Shown in pieces: positions 1 to 8,857 of a stretch of 64,000 bases of DNA (positions are counted from its first letter, which is position 1; every line of letters begins with the position of its first letter). The DNA lies in NCBI RefSeq assembly GCF_044142105.1, contig NZ_JBGTYM010000008.1, positions 62,001 to 126,000 of the forward strand, given 5' to 3'. A model generated the notes under the pieces. That model had not been told where the DNA came from. It saw only the letters and a list, made by a program, of their open reading frames with translations, and made no database searches. Source of the stretch: Pseudogemmobacter sp044142105 (GTDB lineage: Bacteria > Pseudomonadota > Alphaproteobacteria > Rhodobacterales > Rhodobacteraceae). The position numbers were made by a program, and so were the translations under genes.

Positions 1-158
1 GCCTCGGGCGGACCGCCGGTCACCGGAGTCAGGCGGATTTCCTCGCCTGGGGTGAAGGCGACCTGCTGATAGAACGCGTATTCCTGAAGATACCAGACCG
101 CAGCCCCGGCCAGAACGCCCGTCAGCACGATGAACCCCGCAACCAGCTTGCCATTCAC
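1..158 (-). CDS. DUF6446-like small membrane-anchored protein (partial, N-terminal part)
   Basis: Only the first ~52 residues lie in the window; the gene continues past position 1. The start is a GTG whose bases overlap the glyQ stop (GTGA, 4-nt overlap), so it is translationally coupled to glyQ. The N-terminus (VNGKLVAGFIVLTGVL...) is one hydrophobic membrane segment followed by a short polar stretch. This resembles the DUF6446-type protein commonly found between glyQ and glyS in Rhodobacteraceae. Function is unknown. The family assignment is from memory of that gene order and is moderately sure. Confidence 0.65.
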   Translation of the reverse strand, partial: MNGKLVAGFIVLTGVLAGAAVWYLQEYAFYQQVAFTPGEEIRLTPVTGGPPE

Positions 159-1093
159 GCCGCGACCTCTGCATCCCGGCCGGCTTCCGTGTCGCGGAAG
201 GCATCGGCGCATTTCTTCGCCAGCGTGCGGACCCGGCCGATATAGGCCTGGCGCTCGGTGACCGAGATCACGCCGCGCGCGTCGAGCAGGTTGAACAGAT
301 GCGAGGCCTTGATGCACTGGTCATAGGCCGGATGCGCCATGACGATGCGCTTGCCGGTCTTGGCATCCTCGGCCGGGAAGTCCAGCAGGCGCTGGCATTC
401 GGCCTCGGCATCCTCGAAATGGCGAAACAGCATCTCGACCGTGGCGCCGTCGAAATTATGGCGGCTGTATTCCTCCTCCGTCTGGCGGAAGATGTCGCCA
501 TAGGTCAGCGCAATCGGCGCCTGCGGATCGTTGAAGGGCATGTCCATCACGTGATCGACGCCCATCACATACATGGCCAGCCGTTCCAGCCCATAGGTCA
601 GCTCGCCCGAGACGGGGCGGCAGTCATGCCCCCCGACTTGCTGGAAATAGGTGAACTGGGACACTTCCATCCCGTCGCACCAGACCTCCCAGCCCAGACC
701 CCAGGCGCCCAGCGTCGGGCTTTCCCAGTCATCCTCGACGAAGCGGATATCATGGACCGACAGGTCGATGCCGATGGCCTCAAGCGATCCCAGATACAGC
801 GCCTGCAAATCGGGCGGCGAGGGTTTGATGATCACCTGATATTGATAATAGTGCTGAAGCCGGTTCGGGTTCTCGCCATAGCGACCATCGGTCGGGCGGC
901 GCGAGGGCTGCACATAGGCCGCAGCCCAGGGCTTGGTGCCCAGCGAACGCAGGGTGGTTGCCGGGTGGAAGGTGCCCGCGCCAACCTCCATGTCATAAGG
1001 CTGAAGCACGGCACAGCCGCGCGCGGCCCAATAGGCCTGAAGCCGCAGGATGATCTCCTGGAAGGACTTGGGCGGAGTGGCGCGCTCGGTCAT
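155..1093 (-). CDS. glyQ: Glycine--tRNA ligase alpha subunit
   Basis: This is the catalytic alpha chain of the bacterial alpha2-beta2 glycyl-tRNA synthetase, a class II enzyme that charges tRNA-Gly in the cytoplasm; the partner GlyS should lie just beyond the left edge. The 312 residues cover the whole family length. The N-terminus (SFQEIILRLQAYWAARGC) and the block GAGTFHPATTLRSLG are hallmark sequences, followed by the conserved QPSRRPTDGRYGENPNRLQHYYQ region. An AAGGG ribosome-binding site precedes the ATG by a few bases. It is transcribed away from the exported protein at 1291. No T-box-like leader is visible in the 197-bp upstream gap. Confidence 0.97.
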   Translation of the reverse strand: MTERATPPKSFQEIILRLQAYWAARGCAVLQPYDMEVGAGTFHPATTLRSLGTKPWAAAYVQPSRRPTDGRYGENPNRLQHYYQYQVIIKPSPPDLQALYLGSLEAIGIDLSVHDIRFVEDDWESPTLGAWGLGWEVWCDGMEVSQFTYFQQVGGHDCRPVSGELTYGLERLAMYVMGVDHVMDMPFNDPQAPIALTYGDIFRQTEEEYSRHNFDGATVEMLFRHFEDAEAECQRLLDFPAEDAKTGKRIVMAHPAYDQCIKASHLFNLLDARGVISVTERQAYIGRVRTLAKKCADAFRDTEAGRDAEVAA

Positions 1094-1290
1094 GCTTGGC
1101 CCTTTCGGTGTCGCGCGCCCGTCCTATCCGCCCCACCCTGCGGGGTCAATTGCCGCCCGAAAGCGCAGGCAGGGCTGCAACACCGCCCCGATGCCGCCTG
1201 GCCCGGGCCTTGCCCTTCTTCCACCCTTGGCTAAAGGTGGCGCGCCAGTGACCGGCCGGGCCTTTCCGGCCCAAAGGATCAGATCCGCGC

Positions 1291-3099
1291 ATGATGCCCG
1301 CCTTCCTTCGCCATCCCGCCGCCCTCTTTATGCTCCTTGCCGCGCTTTTGAGCTTTGCCGTGCCGGCGGCCCGCGCCCAGGATCAGGTCTGGGTCCAGAT
1401 CGAGGCCCAGCCGACGCTGGACGAGGCGACCGATCGCGCCCGCGCCTATGCCGCGATCTTCCCCGAGACCCAGGGCTTCCGTCTGCGCTCGGGCTGGTAT
1501 GCGATCGTTCTGGGTCCCTATGGCGTGGCCGAGGGCGCGGCGCAACTGGCCGGGCTCAAGGGAGAGAACCTGATCCCCGGTGACAGTTTCATTGCCGATG
1601 GCGCGAATTTCCGCGACCCGTTCTGGCCCGCGAGCGGAGAAGACGCCCTGACCCCGCCCGCGCCGCCCGCCGAAGTGACGGCAGAACCCCTGCCGGATGC
1701 GACGGCTCCCGAGGCGACAGCGCCCGAAGCCACTGTCGAAACGGCCCCCGCCCCAGTCGAAGACCCCGAGGAAACCGTCCAGGAGGCCCGTCAGTCCGAG
1801 GCCCTGATGACCGAGGACGAACGCAAGGCATTGCAGGTCGCACTGCAATGGTTCGGCTTCTATGCGGGCGGCATCGACGGCGCCTATGGTCCCGGCACCC
1901 GCAAATCCATGGCCGCCTGGCAGGAGGCGATGGGGCTGGAGCCGACCGGCGTTCTGACCGCGCGCCAGCGCGCAACACTGGTGGCCAGCCATCAGGCCGA
2001 GATTGCCGAATACGGATTTGCCACGGTCAATGAACAGGAATCCGGCATCGAGGCCAATCTGCCGCTCAATCTGGTCGAGTTCGACCGCTACGAGCCGCCC
2101 TTCGTGCATTTCAAGCCCAAGAACGGCTCGGACCTGTCCATCGTCCTGATCTCGCAACCCGGCGATATCGGCGCCTTCTACGGGCTGTATGACATCCTGC
2201 AATCGCTGGAAGACATGCCCGAGACCGGCGAACGCACCCGCAGCGACAAGGAATTCCGCATTCACGGCACATCGGCCAGCCATGACAGCCGCGCCTATGC
2301 CCGCTTCGAGGGTGGCTTCATCAAGGGCTGGATGGTGTTGTCAAAGCCCGAGAATGCCGAACGCGACGCGCGGCTGATCCAGGTGCTCGAGCAAAGCTTC
2401 CGCCCCGTCGGCTCGACCGCGCTCGACCCCGGCCTGGTGCCGCTGGATGACGCGGCGCGGCGGGGGCTTCTGGCGGGTCTTGAGGTACGCAAGCCGCGCT
2501 ACAGCCGCTCGGGCTTTTACATCTCGGCACAGGGGGCCGTGCTCACGACCGCCGATGCGGTGGCGCAATGCGGCCGCGTGACCATCGACCGCGAGACAGA
2601 GGCGAGCGTGACCCTGACCGATGCCGCGACGGGTCTGGCCGTGCTGACCCCCGTGGTGGCGCTGGCCCCGCCCGGCGTGGCCAAGTTCCAGATCGCGCCC
2701 GACCGGATCGGGGCAGAAATTGCCGTGGCGGGCTATTCCTACGAAGACCGCCTGCCTGCCCCGGTCCTGACTTGGGGCACGCTTGAGGATCTGACAGGCC
2801 TGAATGGCGAAGCGGGCGTCAAAAGGCTGTCCTTGACGGTCCTGCCCGGCGATGCCGGCGGCCCGGTGATCGACGCGACGGGCGCAGTGCTGGGGATGCT
2901 GCTCCCACAAGAGGCACGCCAGGGCGCGCAGCAATTGCCCGAAGGCGTCACCTTCGCCGCCGCCGCCGCTTCGGTGCAATCGGTGCTTGCGACCCAGGGC
3001 ATTCAGCTTGTCACGGCCGAAAGCCAGGGCGCGCTGCCGCCCGAGGACCTGACCCGTATCGCCACCGCCATGACGGTACTGGTCTCCTGCTGGGACTGA
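1291..3099 (+). CDS. Exported SPOR/peptidoglycan-binding protein with a degenerate trypsin-like domain
   Basis: A 602-aa secreted protein. It has a signal peptide (about residues 1-29, ending in ...ARA), a SPOR-like region around 31-110, a Pro/Ala/Glu-rich linker, and a peptidoglycan_binding_1-type domain around 170-235 (GFYAGGIDGAYGPGTRKSMAAWQ). A C-terminal trypsin/DegP-like fold spans about 395-575. In that fold the usual N-A-H-x-V motif reads T-A-D-A-V (Asp422), the D-L-A-L motif reads T-G-L-A-V (Gly448), and the P-G-N-S-G-G-P motif reads P-G-D-A-G-G-P (Ala522). The His-Asp-Ser triad therefore appears absent, suggesting a periplasmic binding or scaffold role at the cell wall. An AAAGGA ribosome-binding site lies upstream of the paired ATGs at 1291/1294. 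It is monocistronic. Confidence 0.8.
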   Translation: MMPAFLRHPAALFMLLAALLSFAVPAARAQDQVWVQIEAQPTLDEATDRARAYAAIFPETQGFRLRSGWYAIVLGPYGVAEGAAQLAGLKGENLIPGDSFIADGANFRDPFWPASGEDALTPPAPPAEVTAEPLPDATAPEATAPEATVETAPAPVEDPEETVQEARQSEALMTEDERKALQVALQWFGFYAGGIDGAYGPGTRKSMAAWQEAMGLEPTGVLTARQRATLVASHQAEIAEYGFATVNEQESGIEANLPLNLVEFDRYEPPFVHFKPKNGSDLSIVLISQPGDIGAFYGLYDILQSLEDMPETGERTRSDKEFRIHGTSASHDSRAYARFEGGFIKGWMVLSKPENAERDARLIQVLEQSFRPVGSTALDPGLVPLDDAARRGLLAGLEVRKPRYSRSGFYISAQGAVLTTADAVAQCGRVTIDRETEASVTLTDAATGLAVLTPVVALAPPGVAKFQIAPDRIGAEIAVAGYSYEDRLPAPVLTWGTLEDLTGLNGEAGVKRLSLTVLPGDAGGPVIDATGAVLGMLLPQEARQGAQQLPEGVTFAAAAASVQSVLATQGIQLVTAESQGALPPEDLTRIATAMTVLVSCWD

Positions 3100-3258
3100 C
3101 CGCGCGCATCAGGCCCCTGCGCGCCCATCCGCGGCGCGTGCCAGGCGAGCAGCGCCGGAAGCGCCTGACCATGCGAAGCTCTGTCAGCAACGCGAGAACG
3201 CGGATGGCAAGACACTGCAATTTAAAGGGAACCTCTGCCCCACCGGAGGGCGGCGCCT

Positions 3259-4719
3259 TCAGCGCCGCCAGAATGACGGCAGGATCAGCACCAGAATGGC
3301 CAGAAGTCCCAGCCGCCCCAGAATCATCGCCAGGGTCATGATCAGGATCGCGCCTTCGGGAAAGTCGATGAAAGTCCCGGTCCGGGTCAGAAGCGGACCA
3401 AAGCCATAGCCCACATTGCCAAGCGAGGTCCAAACCCCGAAGAGGGCCGATTCCCGGTCGACCCCCAGCAAAGTCATCGCGACCGACAAGACGCCCAGGA
3501 TCAGGATGAAGCTGGTGATGAACATGATCAGGGCGTGGACCACGTCTTCCTCGACCGTGCGGCCCTCGTATTTCACCGGGTCCACTGCGGACGGTCGGGC
3601 GATCTGACGGATCTGCCGGCGCAGCACCGCCATCGCCACCTGAACGCGGAAAACCGACAGGCCTGCGGCACTCGACCCCGAACAGGCGCCAATCACGCCC
3701 AGGCAGAAGGCCACGACCAGCATCAACCCGCCCCAGCCGCTGAAACTCCCGGCAGCGAAGCCGGTCGAGGACATGATCGAGGTCAGGTTGAAAAGGCTTT
3801 CGCGGAAGGCGATCTCCCAGCCGGTCCCCGCCGTCAGCACGCGCCAGACCGCGACGATCACCACAGCCGACATCAGCCAGCGGAAATAGGCGCGGATCTG
3901 ACTGTCACGCCACAGGGGCAGCGGCGCGCCATTGATCAACTGGACGTAGCGGATATAGGGCAGGCTCGACAGGAACATGAACAGCGCCCCGGCGTAGTGG
4001 ATCGGCGGGGCATAGGGCGTGAACGAGGAATCGTTGGTCGAAAAGCCTCCCGTCGAGACCGTGGTGAAGCCATGGATCACCGCTTCGGCCGTCGGCATCC
4101 CCAGCCCCGCATAGGCGCTGATGGCGATCACAGTCAGCGCGACATAGACGACCAGCAATTGCTTGGCGATGTCGGTGGCGCGTGGCAGGGCCTTGCCGAA
4201 CGTATCGAACCCCTCGGTGCGGAAGAACTGCATTCCGCCCACGCGCATCAGTGGCAGAAAGATCATCGCGATGAAGGCGATGCCGAGCCCGCCCAGCCAG
4301 TTCAGCATCCCGCGCCACAGGTTCATGCCCAGCGGATGTTCGGAAAGCCCGGTGATGACCGAGGATCCGGTGGTTGTGATGCCCGAGACGCCTTCGAAAT
4401 AAGCATAGATCGGTGGCAGGCCCGGCGCGCCCAGCCAGAAGGGCAAGGAGCCGAAGGCTGGCACCAGAAACCAGATCGCGGCGGTCAGGATATAGGCCTG
4501 GCGCACATCCAGCGCGGCCCCCAGCCCATTCGCCGTGGCCAGAGACAACGCCACCCCCACAACCCCCGTGATCACAGCGCATTGGGCAAAGGCAAAGCCA
4601 TTCGCATCGCCCGCCCGCCAGTCCACGATGGCCGGCGCGACCATGAGGATGGCAAGGACGATCAGGATACGTCCGATCACATAGGCCACGGGGCGCGGGT
4701 CGATCATAGGGCGCAGCAA
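3259..4719 (-). CDS. trkH: TrkH-family potassium uptake protein
   Basis: Integral inner-membrane K+ transporter subunit of the Trk system, which normally works with the cytoplasmic NAD-binding TrkA; no trkA is present in this window. At 486 residues it matches the family length. It has about ten hydrophobic helices and selectivity-filter-like segments containing TTGSSVITGL, STGGFSTN, SSTGFAAGSF and GNVGYGFGP, one per pseudo-repeat, each with the conserved Gly. The start may be the first Met (4719) or the Met at 4707 (MIDPRPVAYVIGR), which fits homologues well. A GGCGGCGC...GCGCCGCC inverted repeat lies at the 3' end. It is downstream of folE2 and the small ORF on the same strand, but across a 145-bp gap. 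Confidence 0.93.
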   Translation of the reverse strand: MLRPMIDPRPVAYVIGRILIVLAILMVAPAIVDWRAGDANGFAFAQCAVITGVVGVALSLATANGLGAALDVRQAYILTAAIWFLVPAFGSLPFWLGAPGLPPIYAYFEGVSGITTTGSSVITGLSEHPLGMNLWRGMLNWLGGLGIAFIAMIFLPLMRVGGMQFFRTEGFDTFGKALPRATDIAKQLLVVYVALTVIAISAYAGLGMPTAEAVIHGFTTVSTGGFSTNDSSFTPYAPPIHYAGALFMFLSSLPYIRYVQLINGAPLPLWRDSQIRAYFRWLMSAVVIVAVWRVLTAGTGWEIAFRESLFNLTSIMSSTGFAAGSFSGWGGLMLVVAFCLGVIGACSGSSAAGLSVFRVQVAMAVLRRQIRQIARPSAVDPVKYEGRTVEEDVVHALIMFITSFILILGVLSVAMTLLGVDRESALFGVWTSLGNVGYGFGPLLTRTGTFIDFPEGAILIMTLAMILGRLGLLAILVLILPSFWRR

Positions 4720-4864
4720 TAGGGCCGATCCCGCAGCCCGTCAAACTACCGCACCTGCGGCGCTGCCGACTTGTCGTCGCCTTGCAACGCTTGGGACCCC
4801 CGGCCGACATTTAGGCACACCGAAGAGAAGGCGAGCGGGGCAGAAGACGGTGACGCGGCGCGGC

Positions 4865-5029
4865 TCAGCCGCCGCTATGGGTCATCGACAAGGGCGCCGT
4901 CGCGTGCAGGCCATAGACATGCGGCACGGCCTGACTGGCCGATCCGCCGAACACCCGCGCCACCGCGACGGCCAGAAGAAGGCCCATCAGAAGATACTGG
5001 CCCCTTGGCCCCAGACGCATTCCCCGCAT
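4865..5029 (-). CDS. Small single-pass membrane protein (54 aa), unknown
   Basis: I do not recognise this ORF. It starts 43 bp after the folE2 stop and has a good Shine-Dalgarno: GGAGG, five bases, then ATG at 5029. Longer starts in the same frame would run back into folE2. The product begins MRGMRLGPRGQYLL, has one strongly hydrophobic stretch (about residues 13-27, LLMGLLLAVAVARVFG), and a short tail with one His-rich patch. It could be cotranscribed with folE2. The evidence is only the ribosome-binding site, the spacing and the membrane segment, so it may not be a real gene. Confidence 0.45.
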   Translation of the reverse strand: MRGMRLGPRGQYLLMGLLLAVAVARVFGGSASQAVPHVYGLHATAPLSMTHSGG

Positions 5030-5072
5030 GACGCCCTCCATCGGCGACACCACACCGGGCGCGACCTGCGCC

Positions 5073-6185
<1,113 letters not shown>

Positions 6186-6259
6186 CGGGCGATCCTTTCG
6201 GTTCCAGCCAGGGCAGCGCGGCCTTGGCCTTCAATTTCCGGATATATACGTTCGAGGCC

Positions 6260-6283
6260 CCTTTCCGGTTCATTCCGGAAAGG
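6260..6283. repeat. Perfect inverted repeat upstream of folE2
   Basis: CCTTTCCGG (6260-6268), loop TTCATT, CCGGAAAGG (6275-6283) lies between the end of metZ (6341) and the start of folE2 (6185). On the minus strand it is not followed by a T-tract, so it is not a canonical metZ terminator. It sits just upstream of a TATATA box and could be an operator or leader structure for folE2. The function is inferred only from position. Confidence 0.4.
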
Positions 6284-6340
6284 ACATTTTCTTTCACAAG
6301 AGCGTCCATCATTTGGGCATTCCGCCGCGAAACGCAAGCC

Positions 6341-7522
6341 TCAGACTTTGTCGAGGGCCTGAAGCAGATCGGCAACAAGATCCTCGGCGTCTTCCAGACC
6401 GACCGAAAGCCGAATAAGCCCCGGCGTAATGCCCAGCGCATCCTTCTGATCCTGCGGCAGACGCTGATGGGTCGTCGTGGCCGGATGGGTCGCGATGGTC
6501 TTGGCATCGCCCAGATTGTTCGAGATCTTGGCGATGGCGAGGGCGTTCATGAAGCGGAAGGCCGCCTCCTTGCCGTCCGCGATGTCGAAGGTGACAAGCG
6601 TGCCGCCCGAGCCCATTTGCGCCATCGCCAGCGCATGCTGCGGATGGCTTTCCAGCGCGGGGAAGATCACCTTCGCCAGTTTGGCATGGCCCTCCAGCGC
6701 TGTCGCGATCCTTCCGGCGCTGTCGGCCATGGCGCGGCAGCGCAGATCCAGCGTGACCATGCCGTTCAGCATGATCCAGGCGGTGAAGGGGCTCATCGAG
6801 CCGCCGGTATGCTTGATGTAGGGTTCAAGCACCTTGCGAATATACTGCTTGCTGCCGCAGACCACGCCGCCCAGCGCACGGCCCTGACCGTCGATATGCT
6901 TGGTGGTGGAATAGACCACGACATCCGCGCCCTGATCCACCGCGCGCGAGAAGACCGGCGTCGCGAAGACATTGTCCACGATTACCAGCGCACCCTGGGC
7001 ATGGGCGATGTCCGACACGGCGCGGATGTCCACCAGTTCCAGCGTCGGGTTCGACATCGATTCGAAGAACACCGCCTTGGTGCCCGGCGTCACGGCCTTG
7101 CGCCATTGCTCCAGATCTGCGCCATCGACAAAGGTAACTTTCACGCCAAAGCGCGTCAGGACTTCCTCAAGGATATAAAGGCAGGAGCCGAAGAGGGCGC
7201 GGGCCGAGACGACATGGTCGCCCGCGCGCAGAAGTGCCGTCAGCGCGGCCGAGACGGCAGCCATGCCGCTGGCGGTGGCAAAGGCGTCTTCGGTCCCTTC
7301 CAGCGCCGCAATGCGTTCTTCGAACATCCGCGTCGTGGGGTTGCCGTAGCGGGCATAGATGAATTCGTCCGCGCCCGCCTGAATGAAGCGTGCCTCAGCG
7401 GTCTCGGCATCGGGATAGGCGAAGCCCTGGGTCAGGAAGATCGCCTCGGCCATCTCGCCATATTGGCTGCGGCGGCTACCTTCATGGACAAGCTTGGTGC
7501 GGGTCTTCCAATCCTTGGTCAT
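6341..7522 (-). CDS. metZ: O-succinylhomoserine sulfhydrylase
   Basis: PLP enzyme of the Cys/Met-metabolism family that makes homocysteine directly from an activated homoserine and sulfide. The 393-aa start at 7522 (MTKDWKTRTKLVHEG) is preferred, because longer starts run into the riboswitch terminator. Family features are visible: YARYGNPTTRMFEERIAALEG, ATASGMAAVSAAL, the PLP-lysine segment YSTTKHIDGQGRALGG, and the C-terminal TTTHQRL...GLIRLSVGLED. It is controlled by the SAM-II riboswitch and terminator immediately upstream, which supports a methionine-biosynthetic rather than degradative role. O-acetylhomoserine as substrate cannot be excluded by eye. Confidence 0.93.
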   Translation of the reverse strand: MTKDWKTRTKLVHEGSRRSQYGEMAEAIFLTQGFAYPDAETAEARFIQAGADEFIYARYGNPTTRMFEERIAALEGTEDAFATASGMAAVSAALTALLRAGDHVVSARALFGSCLYILEEVLTRFGVKVTFVDGADLEQWRKAVTPGTKAVFFESMSNPTLELVDIRAVSDIAHAQGALVIVDNVFATPVFSRAVDQGADVVVYSTTKHIDGQGRALGGVVCGSKQYIRKVLEPYIKHTGGSMSPFTAWIMLNGMVTLDLRCRAMADSAGRIATALEGHAKLAKVIFPALESHPQHALAMAQMGSGGTLVTFDIADGKEAAFRFMNALAIAKISNNLGDAKTIATHPATTTHQRLPQDQKDALGITPGLIRLSVGLEDAEDLVADLLQALDKV

Positions 7523-7540
7523 CGCGTGCGGCCCCCGGCC

Positions 7541-7575
7541 AATAAAAAGCCCCGGCAAACCAGAGGTTCCGGGGC
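7541..7575 (-). terminator. Riboswitch-controlled intrinsic terminator before metZ
   Basis: On the minus strand GCCCCGG (7575-7569) pairs with CCGGGGC (7555-7549), followed directly by TTTTTATT (7548-7541). It lies between the SAM-II aptamer and the metZ start, so full-length metZ transcription requires read-through. The loop contains ACCTCT, which is complementary to AGAGGT at the 3' edge of the aptamer. Pairing of these would form an alternative hairpin that traps the first terminator arm. Confidence 0.85.
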
Positions 7576-7588
7576 GCGATGCCCTTCA

Positions 7589-7645
7589 CCTCTTTAGCGG
7601 TTTGTTTAACGTGGCCCGCAATCCGGTAACAAAGCGCCACAAGGG
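7589..7645 (-). promoter_or_regulatory. SAM-II riboswitch aptamer
   Basis: Read on the minus strand, the leader contains GTGGC...GCCAC as the P1 stem, then the strongly conserved CGTTAAACAA and GCTAAAGAGG blocks. These match the SAM-II (metA-type) consensus known from alphaproteobacterial methionine genes upstream of metA, metX, metC and metZ homologues. The 3' block AAAGAGG is the strand of the pseudoknot that SAM stabilises. The class is assigned by motif recall, and a covariance search was not run. Confidence 0.88.
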
Positions 7646-7647
7646 GC

Positions 7648-7676
7648 GGCATACGCCCATGCGGCAGGCGGGTCAA
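7648..7676 (-). promoter_or_regulatory. metZ: Predicted metZ promoter
   Basis: TTGACC (7676-7671) and TATGCC (7653-7648) are separated by exactly 17 bp on the minus strand. The implied start site is about seven bases downstream, at the very beginning of the SAM-II aptamer, which is where a riboswitch transcript should start. Confidence 0.6.
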
Positions 7677-7845
7677 GGGCGACCGCCCCGAAGCCCTGCC
7701 CCATGAGTGTTAAGCCGAGATCATAAGGAGGGTGCGGGTGCAGCCGTCACCCCGCTGTCATGGCCGCGTCACCGCCGCGTTGCGGCCCGATGGCAGCTTT
7801 GGGTCAGACCGGGCTTGCCCGACAGGTTTTCCCGCAAGGTCTTCC

Positions 7846-8763
7846 ATGAGCCATGACCCCCGCCCGATCCGCGCCGATGTCACCCCGGAGGGGCTGGTGC
7901 TCGACACCGATCGGCTCGCGCGCAAGCTGGCGGATCTGCCCAGCGAGGTTCCCCTTGTCGCCATGGTCCATGGCTGGCGCTATGCGCCGGGCCTGGTGGG
8001 CGATTGCCCGCATGGCACGATCCTTGCGCTGGATCCGCCGGGCGGCAATCGCCGCGTGGTCTCCTGGCCGCGCCATCTGGGGCTTGACGGCACGCGCGGC
8101 CTGGCGATCGGGCTGGGTTGGCACGCACGCTGCGGGCTGTGGACCGCGCATCGTCGGGCGCGCGAGGCTGGGCGCGCGCTGGCAGAAATCGCGGCCCGGG
8201 TGGCCGACCTGTCACCGGGGCGTCCGCTGCATGTCATCGGTCATTCACTGGGCGCGCGGGTCGCGCTGAATGCGCTGGCCCATGCCATACCCGGCCATTT
8301 CGGCCGCGTGATCCTTCTGGCCGCCGCGGAAAGCCGGATCAGCGCCGAGGCGGCGCTGGCCTCGCCCGCCGGTCTGGCCGCCGAGATCGTCAACGTCGCC
8401 AGTCGCGAGAATGACTTGTTCGACGCGCTGTTCGAATGGGGCGTGCATCTGGGACGACGCACTTCGGTCGGTCAGGGCCTTGGTCGCCGGGCGGGCAATT
8501 GGCACGACCTCTGGATCGACCATCCCGAAAGCCGCGCCGCACTGGCCGGCCTGGGTTATCCCCTGCCGCCGCCACCCGGCCGGATCTGCCACTGGTCGCC
8601 CTATCTGCGCCCCGGCATCTTCGCGCTATACCGTGCGCTTCTGGACGGGCGGCTGTCCCCCGGCGCCCTGCCGCTGTGCCGCCCGACCCGGCGCTGGTCG
8701 CGGCTTTTCACCCGTGGCGGCGCCTGGGATCTGGGCACGGGCGGGTCACTGCCCCAGGCCTGA
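7846..8763 (+). CDS. Alpha/beta-hydrolase
   Basis: A 305-aa cytoplasmic alpha/beta-hydrolase with no signal peptide. The ATG at 7846 (MSHDPRPIRADV) is chosen; upstream codons overlap the metZ promoter region and read as low-complexity. The nucleophile elbow is clear as HVIGHSLGARVALNAL (G-H-S-L-G), after an oxyanion-type strand LVAMVHGWRYAPG. A later GNWHDLWIDHPESR region may hold the remaining triad members. It resembles DUF900-like or lipase-class hydrolases. The substrate is unknown. It is followed after 94 bp by the TPR protein gene on the same strand. Confidence 0.75.
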   Translation: MSHDPRPIRADVTPEGLVLDTDRLARKLADLPSEVPLVAMVHGWRYAPGLVGDCPHGTILALDPPGGNRRVVSWPRHLGLDGTRGLAIGLGWHARCGLWTAHRRAREAGRALAEIAARVADLSPGRPLHVIGHSLGARVALNALAHAIPGHFGRVILLAAAESRISAEAALASPAGLAAEIVNVASRENDLFDALFEWGVHLGRRTSVGQGLGRRAGNWHDLWIDHPESRAALAGLGYPLPPPPGRICHWSPYLRPGIFALYRALLDGRLSPGALPLCRPTRRWSRLFTRGGAWDLGTGGSLPQA

Positions 8764-8857
8764 ACGCCACCGCAAGGGCAGGACTGGCCCACTTGATTTT
8801 CCATCCCCGCTGGCCAAGGCTTGCACCATTGCAATCGGATATTTGCGGGGAAATCCC

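Noticed and set aside
1094..1290. T-box or other leader upstream of glyQ
   Set aside because: No T-box core or specifier stem was recognised, and such leaders are rare in alphaproteobacteria.
6260..6283. metZ terminator
   Set aside because: On the minus strand the hairpin is followed by GGCCTCG with no T-tract, so a terminator call is not supported.
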